A DNA stretch of 64,000 nucleotides from Rhyzopertha dominica (Eukaryota; Arthropoda; Insecta; Coleoptera; Bostrichidae), in NCBI GenBank assembly GCA_025024175.1, contig QCXZ01000086.1, positions 15,404,245 through 15,468,244 of the forward strand. Reading direction: 5' to 3'. The notes under the pieces are model-generated. The model ran no database searches. It was not told the origin of the DNA and was given only the letters and a program-made list of their open reading frames with translations. Positions within the stretch are counted from its first letter, which is position 1. Every line of letters begins with the position of its first letter. Positions 11,035-20,580 of the stretch are shown here, piece after piece. The translations under genes were made by a program, and so were the position numbers.

Positions 11035-11382
11035 TTGCCACCACCGGCCCCGCCTATTCCCTCCGAGGCTCCGGAGACCCCGTCACCAACCCAGCCACCG
11101 ACATCCGTAAGGGCTCCGAATACCGACATGTCCAGCCTCACGGATCCCCCTGCCATCCCGTCTTGCAAGGTATCCCATAACACGGCCGTGTCCGATACCA
11201 TTCCGACGTTCGGTCCTCCGACCCTGGAGGCCCTGTTGGCATCAGAGACGCGGCCGTTCCAAGAATGGCCACCCGGGATGCAGGAGGCGGTGCAACGGTT
11301 CATCCCTGACGGATGGCCGGCCGGACGGAGGTTTCGTATACGGGTTGGCATAGGGCCGGTGCCGGTGTATACAATAAAGTGA
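11035..11382 (+). CDS. Gypsy-1 post-pol proline-rich ORF with conserved WP motif
   Basis: This 115-residue ORF lies directly after pol. Its first half is rich in proline, serine and threonine. The last 45 residues (SETRPFQEWPPGMQEA, FIPDGWP, PVYTIK end) are shared with Gypsy-2 (51883-52590), while the proline-rich parts have diverged. It is probably the C-terminal tail of pol or a separate small protein; the frame relation to pol is disturbed by indels in both copies, so I cannot say which. I recognise no domain. Conservation of the terminal block in two copies of a family that otherwise varies here suggests it was once selected. Confidence 0.6.
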   Translation: MPPPAPPIPSEAPETPSPTQPPTSVRAPNTDMSSLTDPPAIPSCKVSHNTAVSDTIPTFGPPTLEALLASETRPFQEWPPGMQEAVQRFIPDGWPAGRRFRIRVGIGPVPVYTIK

Positions 11383-11495
11383 AAGCCGTTTCCTTACCGT
11401 GTTTTATTTATGACCCGTTTCCAAATTCCGTTATTTCAGGGCGACGCGCGCACTGCCCCACCAAGGTACTGTCTCCCCACTACCGTTATTAATAT

Positions 11496-11503
11496 TATAA
11501 AAG
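11496..11503 (+). promoter_or_regulatory. Internal TATA box before Gypsy-1 ORF3
   Basis: TATAAAAG, followed 27 bp later by CAGT (11523) as a candidate initiator. The block TTATAAAAGCAGGGAGA and the spacing to CAGT are the same in Gypsy-2 (52752). Position between pol and ORF3 suggests a subgenomic promoter; this is inferred. Confidence 0.5.
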
Positions 11504-11571
11504 CAGGGAGACCACGTTCCGACAGTTAGTTATTAACTTCTTCCGACCAGATCCAGCCGACCACACCTAAG

Positions 11572-12525
11572 ATGGATAGCCCAACATTCGAATTGTCGAC
11601 ACCCGATCTCATCGCCGAGATGGCCCGAGTTCTATGGGAACTTGGAGACCACGACCAACCGACTCCGGACACCACCAGACCAGCCGTTACATCGCCGAAC
11701 CGACCGACACCGGACAACGCCGAATTGGCCTTCACATCACCGAGCCGACCGACCCCGGACGGCTCCGGACCAGCCGATACCTCACCGAACCGACCAACTC
11801 CGAACATCACCGAACCAGCCGTTACCTCACCGGACCAACCGACTCTAGACAACACCGAATTAGCCATCACATCACCCAGCCGACCGACCCAGCCACGACA
11901 TCACAGAACCGACCAACACCGGACAGCACCGAACTAGCCGTTACATCACCGAGCCGACCAACTCTGGACCGCACCGAGCTTGCCAGCCCATGGACCATGC
12001 CGCCCCGAACTGTCCGGAATCAAATACATCGGCGGGTACGTCCCACACAACGGGAAACTGCTCACGGGACACCCGGACCCAGCCATACTCCCAGATAAGC
12101 TGCCACTACATGAGATTGGCCATCTCAATGCCGCCGGGGAGTTGGTGGCCCACGCCCGTTGGTTTCTGCACCGATACCCAGGGGAACGAGCAGGATCTCC
12201 AATCCGTTATATGCCGATCAAACCCAACATGTGTTGGCAATGTGGGGAGCTCGGACATCACCGGCGTGCCTGCAAGAATCCTAGGATCACATTTTGCTCC
12301 CGCTGCGGCCAGATAGGAGACCAGTCGTGCGACTGCCCCTGCGCTGGAGAGAGGGTGCGGCAAGCCTGCGAACCGAAGGTCGACCGACGCCGTCCACCCC
12401 GATACTCGCCCCGAAGGAGGCCTTTCCATACCCGCTCCACACCAAGGGAAGACGGCCGCCCCACACCGAAGAAGGACATCCGCTCCACACCGAAGGAGGG
12501 CCTCCACGCATCGAAGAAACCTTAA
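11572..12525 (+). pseudogene. Gypsy-1 ORF3: proline-repeat protein with CCHC zinc knuckles
   Basis: The start is ATG at 11572 (MDSPTFELSTPDLIAEM), the same start as in Gypsy-2. Next comes an array of about 15-17 residue repeats on the theme TPD..ELA.TSP.RP (about 11650-11980). Compensating frame changes fall near 11890 and 11975, with a stop at 11935-11937 in the original frame. The C-terminal half reads GELVAHARWFLHRYPGERAG, then CWQCGELGHHRRAC (a perfect CX2CX4HX4C knuckle), then CSRCGQIGDQSCDC, and ends in basic RSTP/KEG repeats. This looks like a second nucleocapsid-type RNA-binding protein placed after pol, where some Gypsy elements have env. There is no signal peptide or membrane segment, so it is not an envelope. 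Function is unknown; RNA binding is inferred. Confidence 0.65.
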
Positions 12526-12717
12526 TTACGCGTACCGCGACAATTATTTTGATTTATATAGAATCCGTTTCTTTTATTTTTGTACAATGAAATATTTTTA
12601 GTTTTGTAACCGTTATGATATTTCTTTGATACAATGAAATACTTTAGTTGTGTAAGCGCTAGGAAATTAAAGGTTATCACCGGGTTCTTTTCCCCCCCTC
12701 CCGAAGTAAGAGAAGAA
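12526..12717 (+). other. Gypsy-1 3' untranslated region and polypurine tract
   Basis: AT-rich sequence follows ORF3. CCGAAGTAAGAGAAGAA (12701-12717) directly precedes the LTR and is the likely plus-strand primer. The same tract lies before the Gypsy-2 LTR. Confidence 0.7.
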
Positions 12718-14264
12718 TGTAACGAAGTTACAAACCTCGAAGGCTTTAGTCAGGTTTCAGTCCGCGTCCGGTACTTTAATTCAGAGCCGCATAGATGGCG
12801 GTCAGGCCGTCTGCCGACAAATTCTCGCGCAAGGCAGTCTCACCACCACGAATAAGAGACCGCCGGTTTTCCGTTTGAATCAGTTGTGACCTACCAGGTG
12901 ACAACAACAGGTGAGTGAGCCGAAGCGTAAATAATATAGCGCAGTGGCGTCCTTCCGCAATTCCGAATCCGACCTTTCCCACTCCACTTTCAAGCTCTTG
13001 TCATCCGACCGTAGCCGTCGAGGCAGTCGCCTACGAAGTGCATACTGCATAGGTCGCTTTCCGTGCAGGCTGTATTTCGTGAGTGACGTAGGACGTTGGG
13101 TGTTTACTGCATAGGTCGCTTTCCGTGCAGAATATACCCGGCGAACTGCCTTTTGCCGTTTTCTTCTTGTCCGTCGCTTTCTAACCGCTTGCGTAACCGT
13201 CGAGGCAGTCGCCTGCGAAGTGCATACTGCATAGGTCGCTTTCCGTGCAGGCTGTACTTCGCGAGCGGCGCAGGGCGTTGGGTGTTTACTGCATAGGTCG
13301 CTTTCCGTGCAGGATATACCCGGCGAACTGCCTCTTACCGCACTCTGCCCGTTTACGTAACCGAGGCAGTCGCTTACGGAGTGTTTACTGCATAGGTCGC
13401 TTTCCGTGCAGGATATACCCCGTCAGTGGCGTAGAGCGCTGGGTGTTTACTGTATAGGTCGCTTTCCTTGCAGGATATACCCGACGCCCTGTCCACCGCT
13501 CTTTTCTGTCTGCTTACGTAACTGCTCTTACATAACCGAACTGTTTTCTTACTTTGTCTTTAACCGTCATCCCTAATTGTTTCTCCCGTCCGCCTACCGG
13601 CCACCTGTAAATAGGCTCACTCTTTCTCACCGCTTGCATCACTCTCACTTAACCGTAACCACCGTTTGTTACATCACTCATTTTACGCAACCCCCGTTTG
13701 TTGCATCACTCACAACGTACCGCTTGTCACACCGTAGCCGTAATACCGTTAGTTGCATGGTTCATAACCGTACCGCTTCGTAACCGTTATAATAGTTTGC
13801 CCGCTTGTATCACCGCGCCGTTACATAACCACATAGCTTGACTAAAGCCTTGCATGAGGGAGGGGGATCCGTTGTATTGCCGCTAAAGTAGGCTGTATTT
13901 AGTTTTTGCACAGATAATAAATTGTGTCTTTTGGTAATCGTTGGTTTTCTTTTCTGTTCGTCACCGTCCGCACCCCGTAACACCTTTCTTTCAGCTTACG
14001 GCATCCACCCTCGGGGTCGTTCCCTGGAGTGCCGTTTCTCCACTGCAGCTGCCCTGGTCTGTGTGCTAAGGGGGATAGCATACAGAGATCTGAGGAGCAT
14101 ACCTCAGTATAATAAAAAACTGGCGCCCGAGAAACCGTTCTGACGTCGAGTTTAGCGCTTACGTCATCACCGTACCGTTCCGTACCGCGTGTTACATAAC
14201 CGTCCGCCCGTCCGCCTCCGATCCGAAGACCGTTCCACCGCTCTCGCAGCGTAAAGGCGTCACA
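12718..14264 (+). repeat. Gypsy-1 3' LTR
   Basis: It starts TGTAACGAAGTTACA, itself palindromic, right after the polypurine tract, and ends GGCGTCACA. The TGTAACG start and CGTCACA end form the short inverted terminal repeat of an LTR. Similarity to the Gypsy-2 LTR stops at exactly these two edges. Length is 1547 bp, against 1402 bp in Gypsy-2. Inside are a CAGGTGAGTGAG possible splice donor (about 12907), a 25-bp repeat array (13043-13473) and an AATAAA near 14110. The TATA position of Gypsy-2 is mutated here to TAAATAGG. Confidence 0.8.
13043..13473 (+). repeat. LTR-internal repeat array, six copies
   Basis: The 25-mer built on ACTGCATAGGTCGCTTTCC then GTGCAG occurs at about 13043, 13105, 13225, 13287, 13386 and 13448. 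Copies come in pairs about 62 bp apart and the paired block recurs at about 180 bp. The Gypsy-2 LTR has four copies of a diverged version. Confidence 0.85.
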
Positions 14265-14690
14265 AAACTTTAAAATAATTGAAGGTTAGTTAGAATGTTT
14301 TGGCGCGTAAACACTCATAACATTACATAACCAACGTCAACACGACCTCTACAGCGCATGTTGTTTAACTGAGCAATATAACATCCCTGGTTGTCATTTT
14401 AACATAGCAGAGTGATACGAATTACCAAACTCTAACATAACACCATAACATCCATGTTAAATAACAAAACGTGATACATCATAGGCTTGAATGAGCGCTG
14501 CCTTAACTTAAGTACTGAGACCAACACGGAGGACTATGTTAAAAGGACTATACCGACTATAACTTACAAGACAGTAATACACCCACTCCCAAAACATCTG
14601 ACGACGTAGCTACTACCTCGCGCAACACTTCACCAAACTGCTGCGAAAGTCTTTATTATATGAAGCAGTCAACACCTATAAAAATATCAG
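14265..14690. other. Region after Gypsy-1, nothing recognised
   Basis: AT-rich DNA with repeated CATAACA-type words but no ORF or element end that I can define. It may be the flank of the older pogo element that follows. Confidence 0.35.
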
Positions 14691-15287
14691 GAGACATACT
14701 TACGACAGAGCAAAGTACGGATATAAGTGATATATCACCATTTACAAAGGTACATTTTTGACCAAAGGAAAAGGAGGAGGGTAGGAAAAGTAGAGTAACA
14801 GAAAAGGTACCCTCAGTAGTTACATCTCAGTTATGGCAAAAATATTATAACAAAAAGGAGACACAAAAACAGCGAAAAGAAGAGGGGATGCAATCGAGAA
14901 AGCGTGAAAGAGAAGAGATAAGAGCCAAAGAGGTTGAAGAAAAAAAAGTTAAAAGCTCTAGATGTTAAACGAAAAATCTGCTCAGAGAAATCAACCTACA
15001 GCGGAAGAAATACGAAAAAGAAGCAGGCCAGCGATGAGAGGGATGAATGGAAATGTTACAGATGTGAAGTCTTCTGGAAAAATCAGAACTTCTTCGAGAG
15101 AAAATGTAAGTGGCTAAAACGTATTACATGTGAAAGGAGGGCTCATTGTGTGTGCGTTTCGAGGCAACACTTGCAAAAAATTAGTTTGGACACTTCCAGT
15201 GGTGAATTCTTGTGTGAAATATGCAATAAGAAAAATGAGAGTTGCAGTGATGAATCGTTTCACGACGATGGCAGTGTGAAAGACTGA
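14691..15287 (+). pseudogene. pogo/Tigger-like transposase C-terminal region
   Basis: An upstream frame reads ISPFTKVHF, one stop, then PKEKEEGRKSRVTEK, SQLWQKYYNKKE and a long charged stretch. After a frame change near 14940 it ends in a cysteine-rich block (CYRCEVFWKNQNFFER, WLKRITCERRAHCVC, FLCEICNKKNE). Many insect pogo/jerky-like transposases end this way: a P..P/S-rich linker, a basic coiled region and a PHD-like zinc motif. The catalytic core is not present upstream. Decay is clear from the stop and the frame change. Confidence is moderate because linker and coiled regions are weak evidence. Confidence 0.42.
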
Positions 15288-15289
15288 TA

Positions 15290-15735
15290 TTTGTTTCTGA
15301 CTTATAATACTATTTTTTTTAAAAACCCCTGTTTCACTTTATCCCTTAACGTAAATAACATAGTTTCTTGCAATAGTAATATTTGGCTATTTCATTCGAG
15401 TGACCATAAATGGATCGGTAAGTGTTCATATAAGATCCAGTGCATTTTTTGGCTGTCCATTACAGGAGCAAGGAAAACCTAAGCTTTTAGGTTTAATTTT
15501 ATGTATCTAAGAACAAAAAAAATGATAACTCTTATGCGACCGTATGAAAGCCAAATTAATTTTCTACATACTGGTATCAACAAAATTCCCCAAAATTTAA
15601 GGTACCATATCAACATAACTAATTAAAGCGAAACCTGGCATTAATGTATCCATAACTGGTACTCTTACCCTACCTGAAAAAATACAATTGTTGCAATACA
15701 AAATAAAGAAAACCCATTAATCTCGGTAAATTTGT
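15290..15735. other. Spacer, nothing recognised
   Basis: AT-rich sequence between the pogo tail and the MADF exon. It ends in TTGTTATAG, a plausible splice acceptor at 15739-15740. Confidence 0.4.
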
Positions 15736-15740
15736 TATAG

Positions 15741-16140
15741 GGGAAACGGTCAGAAATAAATTAAAAAATTTACGGGATAAATTCCAGAAAGGAATCCCAA
15801 AGCCGCGGTCAGGTAATGCCCGAGGAGGTCATGCAGTTTCTTGGAAGTACTTCAAACAGTTGCATTTTTTAACGGACCAATTCACTGCTCGCAATTCAAC
15901 AAGAAATTTAATTTATGAAGGCAGACGTTCGCTAGCTATAGTGGAATCGTGGCCTCAGTCGGAAACGATACAGGATGATGACGAGGAGGACGACAGTGAG
16001 GGTGAAGGCGATGGTTTATTAGGGACAGAAGGTACCGCGACGCTCCTGTCACCCGATAGAAATGTATGTACGTACCTCTACCGTCCCGAGTCGCATCATC
16101 TTCTAGTGGAGGATGCAGTGTCAACCGCACAACTGACGAG
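15741..16140 (+). pseudogene. MADF-domain protein exon of a PIF/Harbinger element
   Basis: From the acceptor TATAG the frame reads ETVRNKLKNLRDKFQKG, then SWKYFKQLHFL, followed by an acidic stretch (DDDEEDDSEGEGDG). This is the second half of a MADF (Myb/SANT-like in ADF1) DNA-binding domain with an acidic linker. PIF/Harbinger elements carry such a MADF gene next to the transposase, and a Harbinger transposase exon lies immediately downstream on the opposite strand. The first half of the domain is not found upstream, so the gene is truncated. By family it would help the transposase bind and enter the nucleus. The frame stays open to 16270, but I take the end near the facing exon. Confidence 0.55.
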
Positions 16141-16218
16141 GGTTTATTTTAGGTCTGTACAACTTTGTAGGTATACCTGGTATATAGTAATAAATTCGTT
16201 CTTTTTCATTTCTTTTAC

Positions 16219-16695
16219 CAACTTAATTGTCACCATCAAACGTTCTTTCGGTAATATTGGCCTTGCATGACAATTCCTCCATTTCTTGGAAAGCTGAGAA
16301 CGGATGTTGCCCAAGATATAGTTAAATGTGACAGGTTCCATGCGCATGTATTCCCTAAACTTTTCAGGATATTTCCTCAGATCTTTGTATAAGTGAACGA
16401 ATTCCCCGAATGTCGGGCGTTTGCTATTCACAAGATGGGCAGCATACTTCCGTTTTCCCGCTTGCCTTCGTAACAAATACCAGCTTCTTAACGTTGACGT
16501 GAAGAAAATCTTGTCTTTTGATTGTGCGTTTACCATTGCACTACAATCATCAACCACTACCATGTACCAAATACGCAGCAGACCACCGAGCACACTACTA
16601 TAATTACGCGCACGTTGCAATGCTGCGTTTGCGCCGCTAATGTTGTGGCTCTGCTCGCTGCTAGGCTCATTGCTCGCAACTCCACCACCCACCAC
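16219..16695 (-). pseudogene. PIF/Harbinger transposase, N-terminal exon
   Basis: The minus-strand frame reads KRKYAAHLVNSKRPTFGEF, LYKDLRKYPEKFREY, MEPVTFNYILGNI and ILPKERLMVTIKL. This is the N-terminal region of Harbinger transposases before the DDE_Tnp_4 core (RR..W.HP.N..R...GEF..L..DL..D...F..Y.RM....F). The text ends at TTG followed by GTAAAAG, a likely splice donor at 16218-16217. The catalytic exons should lie at lower coordinates, but the MADF exon on the other strand occupies that place, so they are absent. The first 60 residues are doubtful as coding. This is a truncated remnant. Confidence 0.6.
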
Positions 16696-16699
16696 CTTT

Positions 16700-16930
16700 A
16701 TTATCCTTGTTGAATGACCACGGTATGCAAGTTTAGTGTAATTAGATATCTTGGTGTTTTACTAAGATACCAGTTCCTATTCGTGACGAAGCGCAATGAT
16801 ACACGAATTTATTAAAAAAAGATGACATACGACATGGCGCTATCAGATTAACGAACTGAAAACATGCGTGTAAACAAACCAACAGTATTGTGTTCATTAC
16901 AAATAATTACCACGGCTTCAAATGCGATAC
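16700..16930. other. Spacer, nothing recognised
   Basis: Possible flank of the Harbinger remnant. No inverted end was identified. Confidence 0.3.
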
Positions 16931-16931
16931 T

Positions 16932-17540
16932 GGAGATGAGTATAACAGGAAATATTGCAGAAAATTAGGAANCTTGGCAAAAACGCTTTCTCAACCACAT
17001 AANGGCGAAGGAAATTGATAAAAAGCAGGAAGCAACCCATAGTGCTCTACTGTTNTACCTAATTGGACCGGAGGGCCTTAGAATTTTCTGCCATTTGAAA
17101 GGTAACGATGAGACAGTCATCTAACGCTAGGACGGTTTGTTTCGACACTATGCGACCAGACCAATAAATGCAAATTTGGAGATTTAAAGACTACTTTAAT
17201 CAAATGCATGATCACGTGTGGAGTAAATTCTACAGAAATTAGAGAGAAACTCCTTTAAAATGAAGAAGCGTCGTTGGAAGAAGTCATCACAATATGCAAC
17301 GAAATTTATGAAACTAAGGAACAGTCGTCGAAAATAGCAAATGGCAACAGCGTTGAATCTGAAAATATCCAGGCAATACAAATAGGAGCCATAAACCAGA
17401 GAGCTACAGAAGTAGGTCGTACATCGAAGACTCCAACAGCGATACAACCCTAGTTCCAGAAATTTCAGGAGCGGGTCTAAATCCAGAAGCAGGCATCAAC
17501 TCAGGAAAGGCACTCCAGCTATTCAAACCATAAACAACTC
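16932..17540 (+). pseudogene. gag: Gypsy gag fossil (K02A2.6/Mag-like)
   Basis: Broken frames read KRFLNHI.AKEIDKKQEAT then YLIGPEGLRIFCHLK. After a gap comes KFGDLKTTLIKCMITCGVN, STEIREKLL and LEEVITICNEIYETKEQ. This matches the gag of K02A2.6/Mag-type Gypsy elements: a W..W...F..YL..... motif, a IGPEAL-like motif and an ELKD.LI.DRIV.GI..... block. A serine/arginine-rich stretch near 17450 fits the nucleocapsid side. Several stops, at least one frameshift and two Ns are present. No pol follows, because an unrelated transposase fossil begins at about 17545. Confidence 0.5.
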
Positions 17541-17544
17541 AGTT

Positions 17545-18608
17545 CTGTAGTCAGATTTACGCGTTATAATAAGAAACATCGCATACTCTACTACTCATTG
17601 GTAATACAAAATGGCGAAATAGTTACACCTATCGCAGAGCTAATCAGCTCTGCACACGATTCTGCTACTATTGCAAGTTTCTTATTACACATTAAACGTT
17701 ATCTTGCAAAGAAGTGTCACAAGTATTTGAGGTCATTGTAAACGACATGACGTTATACACATATTTGAAGATATGCTCCAAGTAAGCAACAAGTGTTAGC
17801 GACGATGTTAGTCCTACAACGATGATTATATTCAAATGTTCCTGTGCTCATTTCATTAAAATGATATGCACAAAGTCTAAGATCAAACGAAGCCGAGAAG
17901 CACGTAAAATTATAGTCGATTCTGTCGGAGTGATGGTCCAGAGTTCTTGCCTATGTAGAGGTTCTCGCTTGTGTTGACTTGGCAATAACTCATACAAGAC
18001 TCCAATCAGAACTTTATTAATACAGACTCTATACGACCCCACTAAACTCGGATAGGATTAATATAATAATGAAAAATACAATACTACATGCTTGCTCTTT
18101 CGTGCATAGCCGACAAACAACTACTGAATGTACTGTGGTTTTTTAATGTTGCCGTTGGCCAGAGAGAACCAAAGTTAAACGTGCACTGTTGCTACCACAT
18201 CTAAAATAATTATCATTCCAATATGCGATTAAGACAGTCGAAGAATCTCTAAAGCAATTGTCATGAAATTGATATGAAAGCTCCGAAGAACTTCTCAAAA
18301 TGCGAGAAGGGCATGCCGAATTAAACAACAGTACAGACTATGACGAGATCATGCGAGGACAGTATGTAACATCGCCATTTATCATTTATTTTTTGTTAAA
18401 TATACGACGAAGTGAAGAAGGGCGGAGGCCAAAGATGCGACAAAAAAAATCGCATTTTTCTCGTGGAATTTTATTCGTATTTATTAAAACTGTAATGCCA
18501 TTTTCACTGCTGTAGAACGATATATTAGCCACAGGGTGCTACAGTAGAAGTGTGGTGGAATGCTGGTTCAAGATACTGAAGAACGAAATACTTGATAATC
18601 AGTCTAAT
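17545..18608 (+). pseudogene. Old DDE transposase fossil, target of the MULE insertion
   Basis: Readable blocks are RILYYSLVIQNGEIVTPIAE with HDSATIASFLLHIKRYLAKK (17580-17715), FEVIVNDMTLYTYLK (about 17732), IIFKCSCAHFIKMI (17828), and SVVECWFKILKNEILDNQSN (about 18550). The order fits a DDE transposase of the same broad type as the intact one at 22190: an IFLY..V strand, a second-aspartate strand (here degraded), a C.AH.IK motif and a VE..F...K motif carrying the glutamate. The last block is cut by the MULE target duplication, and the text appears to continue at 27499 (GRFLEYKDSLQQ). Frames shift repeatedly. Family placement is inferred. Confidence 0.42.
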
Positions 18609-18617
18609 CTAATACTG
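18609..18617. repeat. Target-site duplication, left
   Basis: CTAATACTG directly precedes the left terminal inverted repeat and is repeated exactly at 27490-27498. Confidence 0.85.
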
Positions 18618-18673
18618 GGCTCGATTAACTTGGCCCCCCTCTTCCCTCCTGTTTGATATCTATCTAAATAGGG

Positions 18674-19640
18674 TGACTGCACACAGCCAGCACACCCTAG
18701 CACACCACTAAATACAGCTAGCACATATCCCGTTTTCTCCATTTTTTTTAAATATTTGGGGGGGGGGGGGCAAGTTAATGCTGCCCCCCCCCCTTCGGCC
18801 CTTTTCTTTGATTATTTATCCATGCCGAATAAACACCTTTTGCACAGTCTAGCACTTCAATTAGAAAACCTAGCACACCGTCTCCTTCTCACATACATGA
18901 CTTCAAAGGCGGGGGCGGCCAAATTAACGACGATATTGAATGTGAATTACAAACGCTATACACATACCGTCGGGTAGTCTTCTGACTGCACATCCTAGCA
19001 AACTACTCAATACAGCTAGCACACATCCATTTCCTCATTAAAAAAAAAGAAATTGGGGGCGGCAAATTAATGTTGTTCCCCTCCGGCCCTTCTCTTTGAG
19101 TTATTTATCGTTGTCTAATGAGCACCTTTTGTACAATCTAACACATCAATCAGAAAACCGAGCACACCGTCTCCTTCTCACATACATGACTCCAAAGGCG
19201 GGGGCGGCCAAATTAACGACGATATTGAATGTGAATTACAAACGTTATACACATACCGTCGGGTAGTCTTCTGACTGCACATCCTAGCACACCACTCAAT
19301 ACAGCTAGCAGACATCCGTTTTCCCCATTAAAAACAAGAAATTGGGGGCGGCAAGTTAATGTTGTTCCCCCTTTTCTTTGAGTTATTTATCGCTGTCTCA
19401 TGAGCACCTTTTGTACAATCTAGCACATCAATCCGAAAACCTAGCAAACTGTCTGCTTCTTAGATAGGTACATGACTTTAAATGCGGGGGCGGTCTAGTT
19501 AATGACGACATAGAATGTCACAAGTACTATATGCATACCGTCCAGTAGTCTTCTGATTGCACACCTTAGCACACTGCTCAGTGTAAGTAGCACACATTCT
19601 GTTTCCGTACTGGTAAGGAGACCGTCAGGTTAGCGCTGTC
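18674..19640 (+). repeat. Subterminal tandem repeats in left arm
   Basis: The phrase TGACTGCACA(T)CCTAGCA recurs at about 18674, 18983, 19272 and, diverged, at 19554, giving periods of about 309, 289 and 282 bp. Each unit includes CTAGCACA words, a GGGGGCGGCAA motif and AGTTATTTATCG. The mirror array lies at about 26460-27435. Confidence 0.8.
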
Positions 19641-20580
19641 TCCGTCACTGATCTATTTTTTAATTAATCACTGTAAATCGCTAGGCAAGTATCCAATTTT
19701 TTAAAAACAGCAATTACGTGCATAATATGGTAAGATAATGGTGTCTGTGCTATTAACGTATTTTTTAATTTTATATTGTCACCAGCAATTATTTAAATAT
19801 GCTAGTGTGTTAACTTTAAAAAGCAAGAATTTTTTAATAAAAACATGTATCAAATTTAAAATATCAAGACGTTGTCCTCCACTTAACATTCACTTTACAT
19901 TATTTACCTTAATCGAGTTGCATAGTCTGGCATGCTATGAGAAATAAGGTAGGGTAAAACACTTTTACTTGCCTAGATATTGTATGATAGTAATAATTGT
20001 TTGTAATTATTCAGGGTTTTTGGTGCAAGCTCTAGTTTTGGGGTGCAAGGTGGGTGCAAACCGATTCAAGTGCTCTTTAGTAAGAAAGCGATGTTATGCG
20101 GCCAACTTTATCGAGCCCACTGAACATTTTGAACGTAAGTATAAAAATTGTGTGTACATAACTAGAGGTTAAAAACGCGTAGTGAGCTGGCCTGAGGTAA
20201 AAAGTTGTTCTGCAAGTCTGATGTCTAATCATACAGTTGTTTAGCGAATCTCTAACAAGGTAAATGGAACTAGTATCACAAAATATCACTTTATAGACGG
20301 TAACTACCCTGGATAGTTAAATGTTTAAGGTTAGGTGGAACATAAAAACAATAAAGTTTATTGAAATGCAAATGAACCTATTTATTAAAAATACGTACCT
20401 AATATTATGACAAAATTAAAATAAAAAAATCTTGAATCAAATTAATTTCTTTTCTTGAACAACAAAAACTGTAAAACTGTAACCTACTAAAAATACAATG
20501 CAATAAAGAAACAAAAATATTAAAATTAAATCAACAGGTAGTAGCATTCAAGAGCAGGCAATACAAGTAAAACATCATAA

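Larger units (their letters stand above)
6673..14264 (+). mobile_element. Gypsy-1, 5'-truncated Ty3/Gypsy retrotransposon with extra ORF
   Basis: The order is gag remnant, pol (protease, RT, RNase H, integrase), a conserved tail ORF, a TATA-box region, a third ORF with CCHC knuckles, a polypurine tract and a 3' LTR. Base composition is clearly richer in G+C than its surroundings. The same order recurs in Gypsy-2 (47893-55244), which allows the damage here to be read by comparison: a frameshift near 9070, a TGA at 9288-9290, in-frame deletions near 9560 and 9740, and a frameshift near 10420. The 5' LTR and gag start are lost in or beyond the gap at 6573-6672. Confidence 0.9.

Noticed and set aside
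14118..14140. TGGCGCCCGAGAAACCG, like a lysine-tRNA primer binding site, also at about 55104
   Set aside because: If the LTRs ended before it, the next 150 bp would not be shared by two 3' LTRs with different flanks. Similarity stops at GGCGTCACA in both, so I place the LTR end there and treat the motif as internal.
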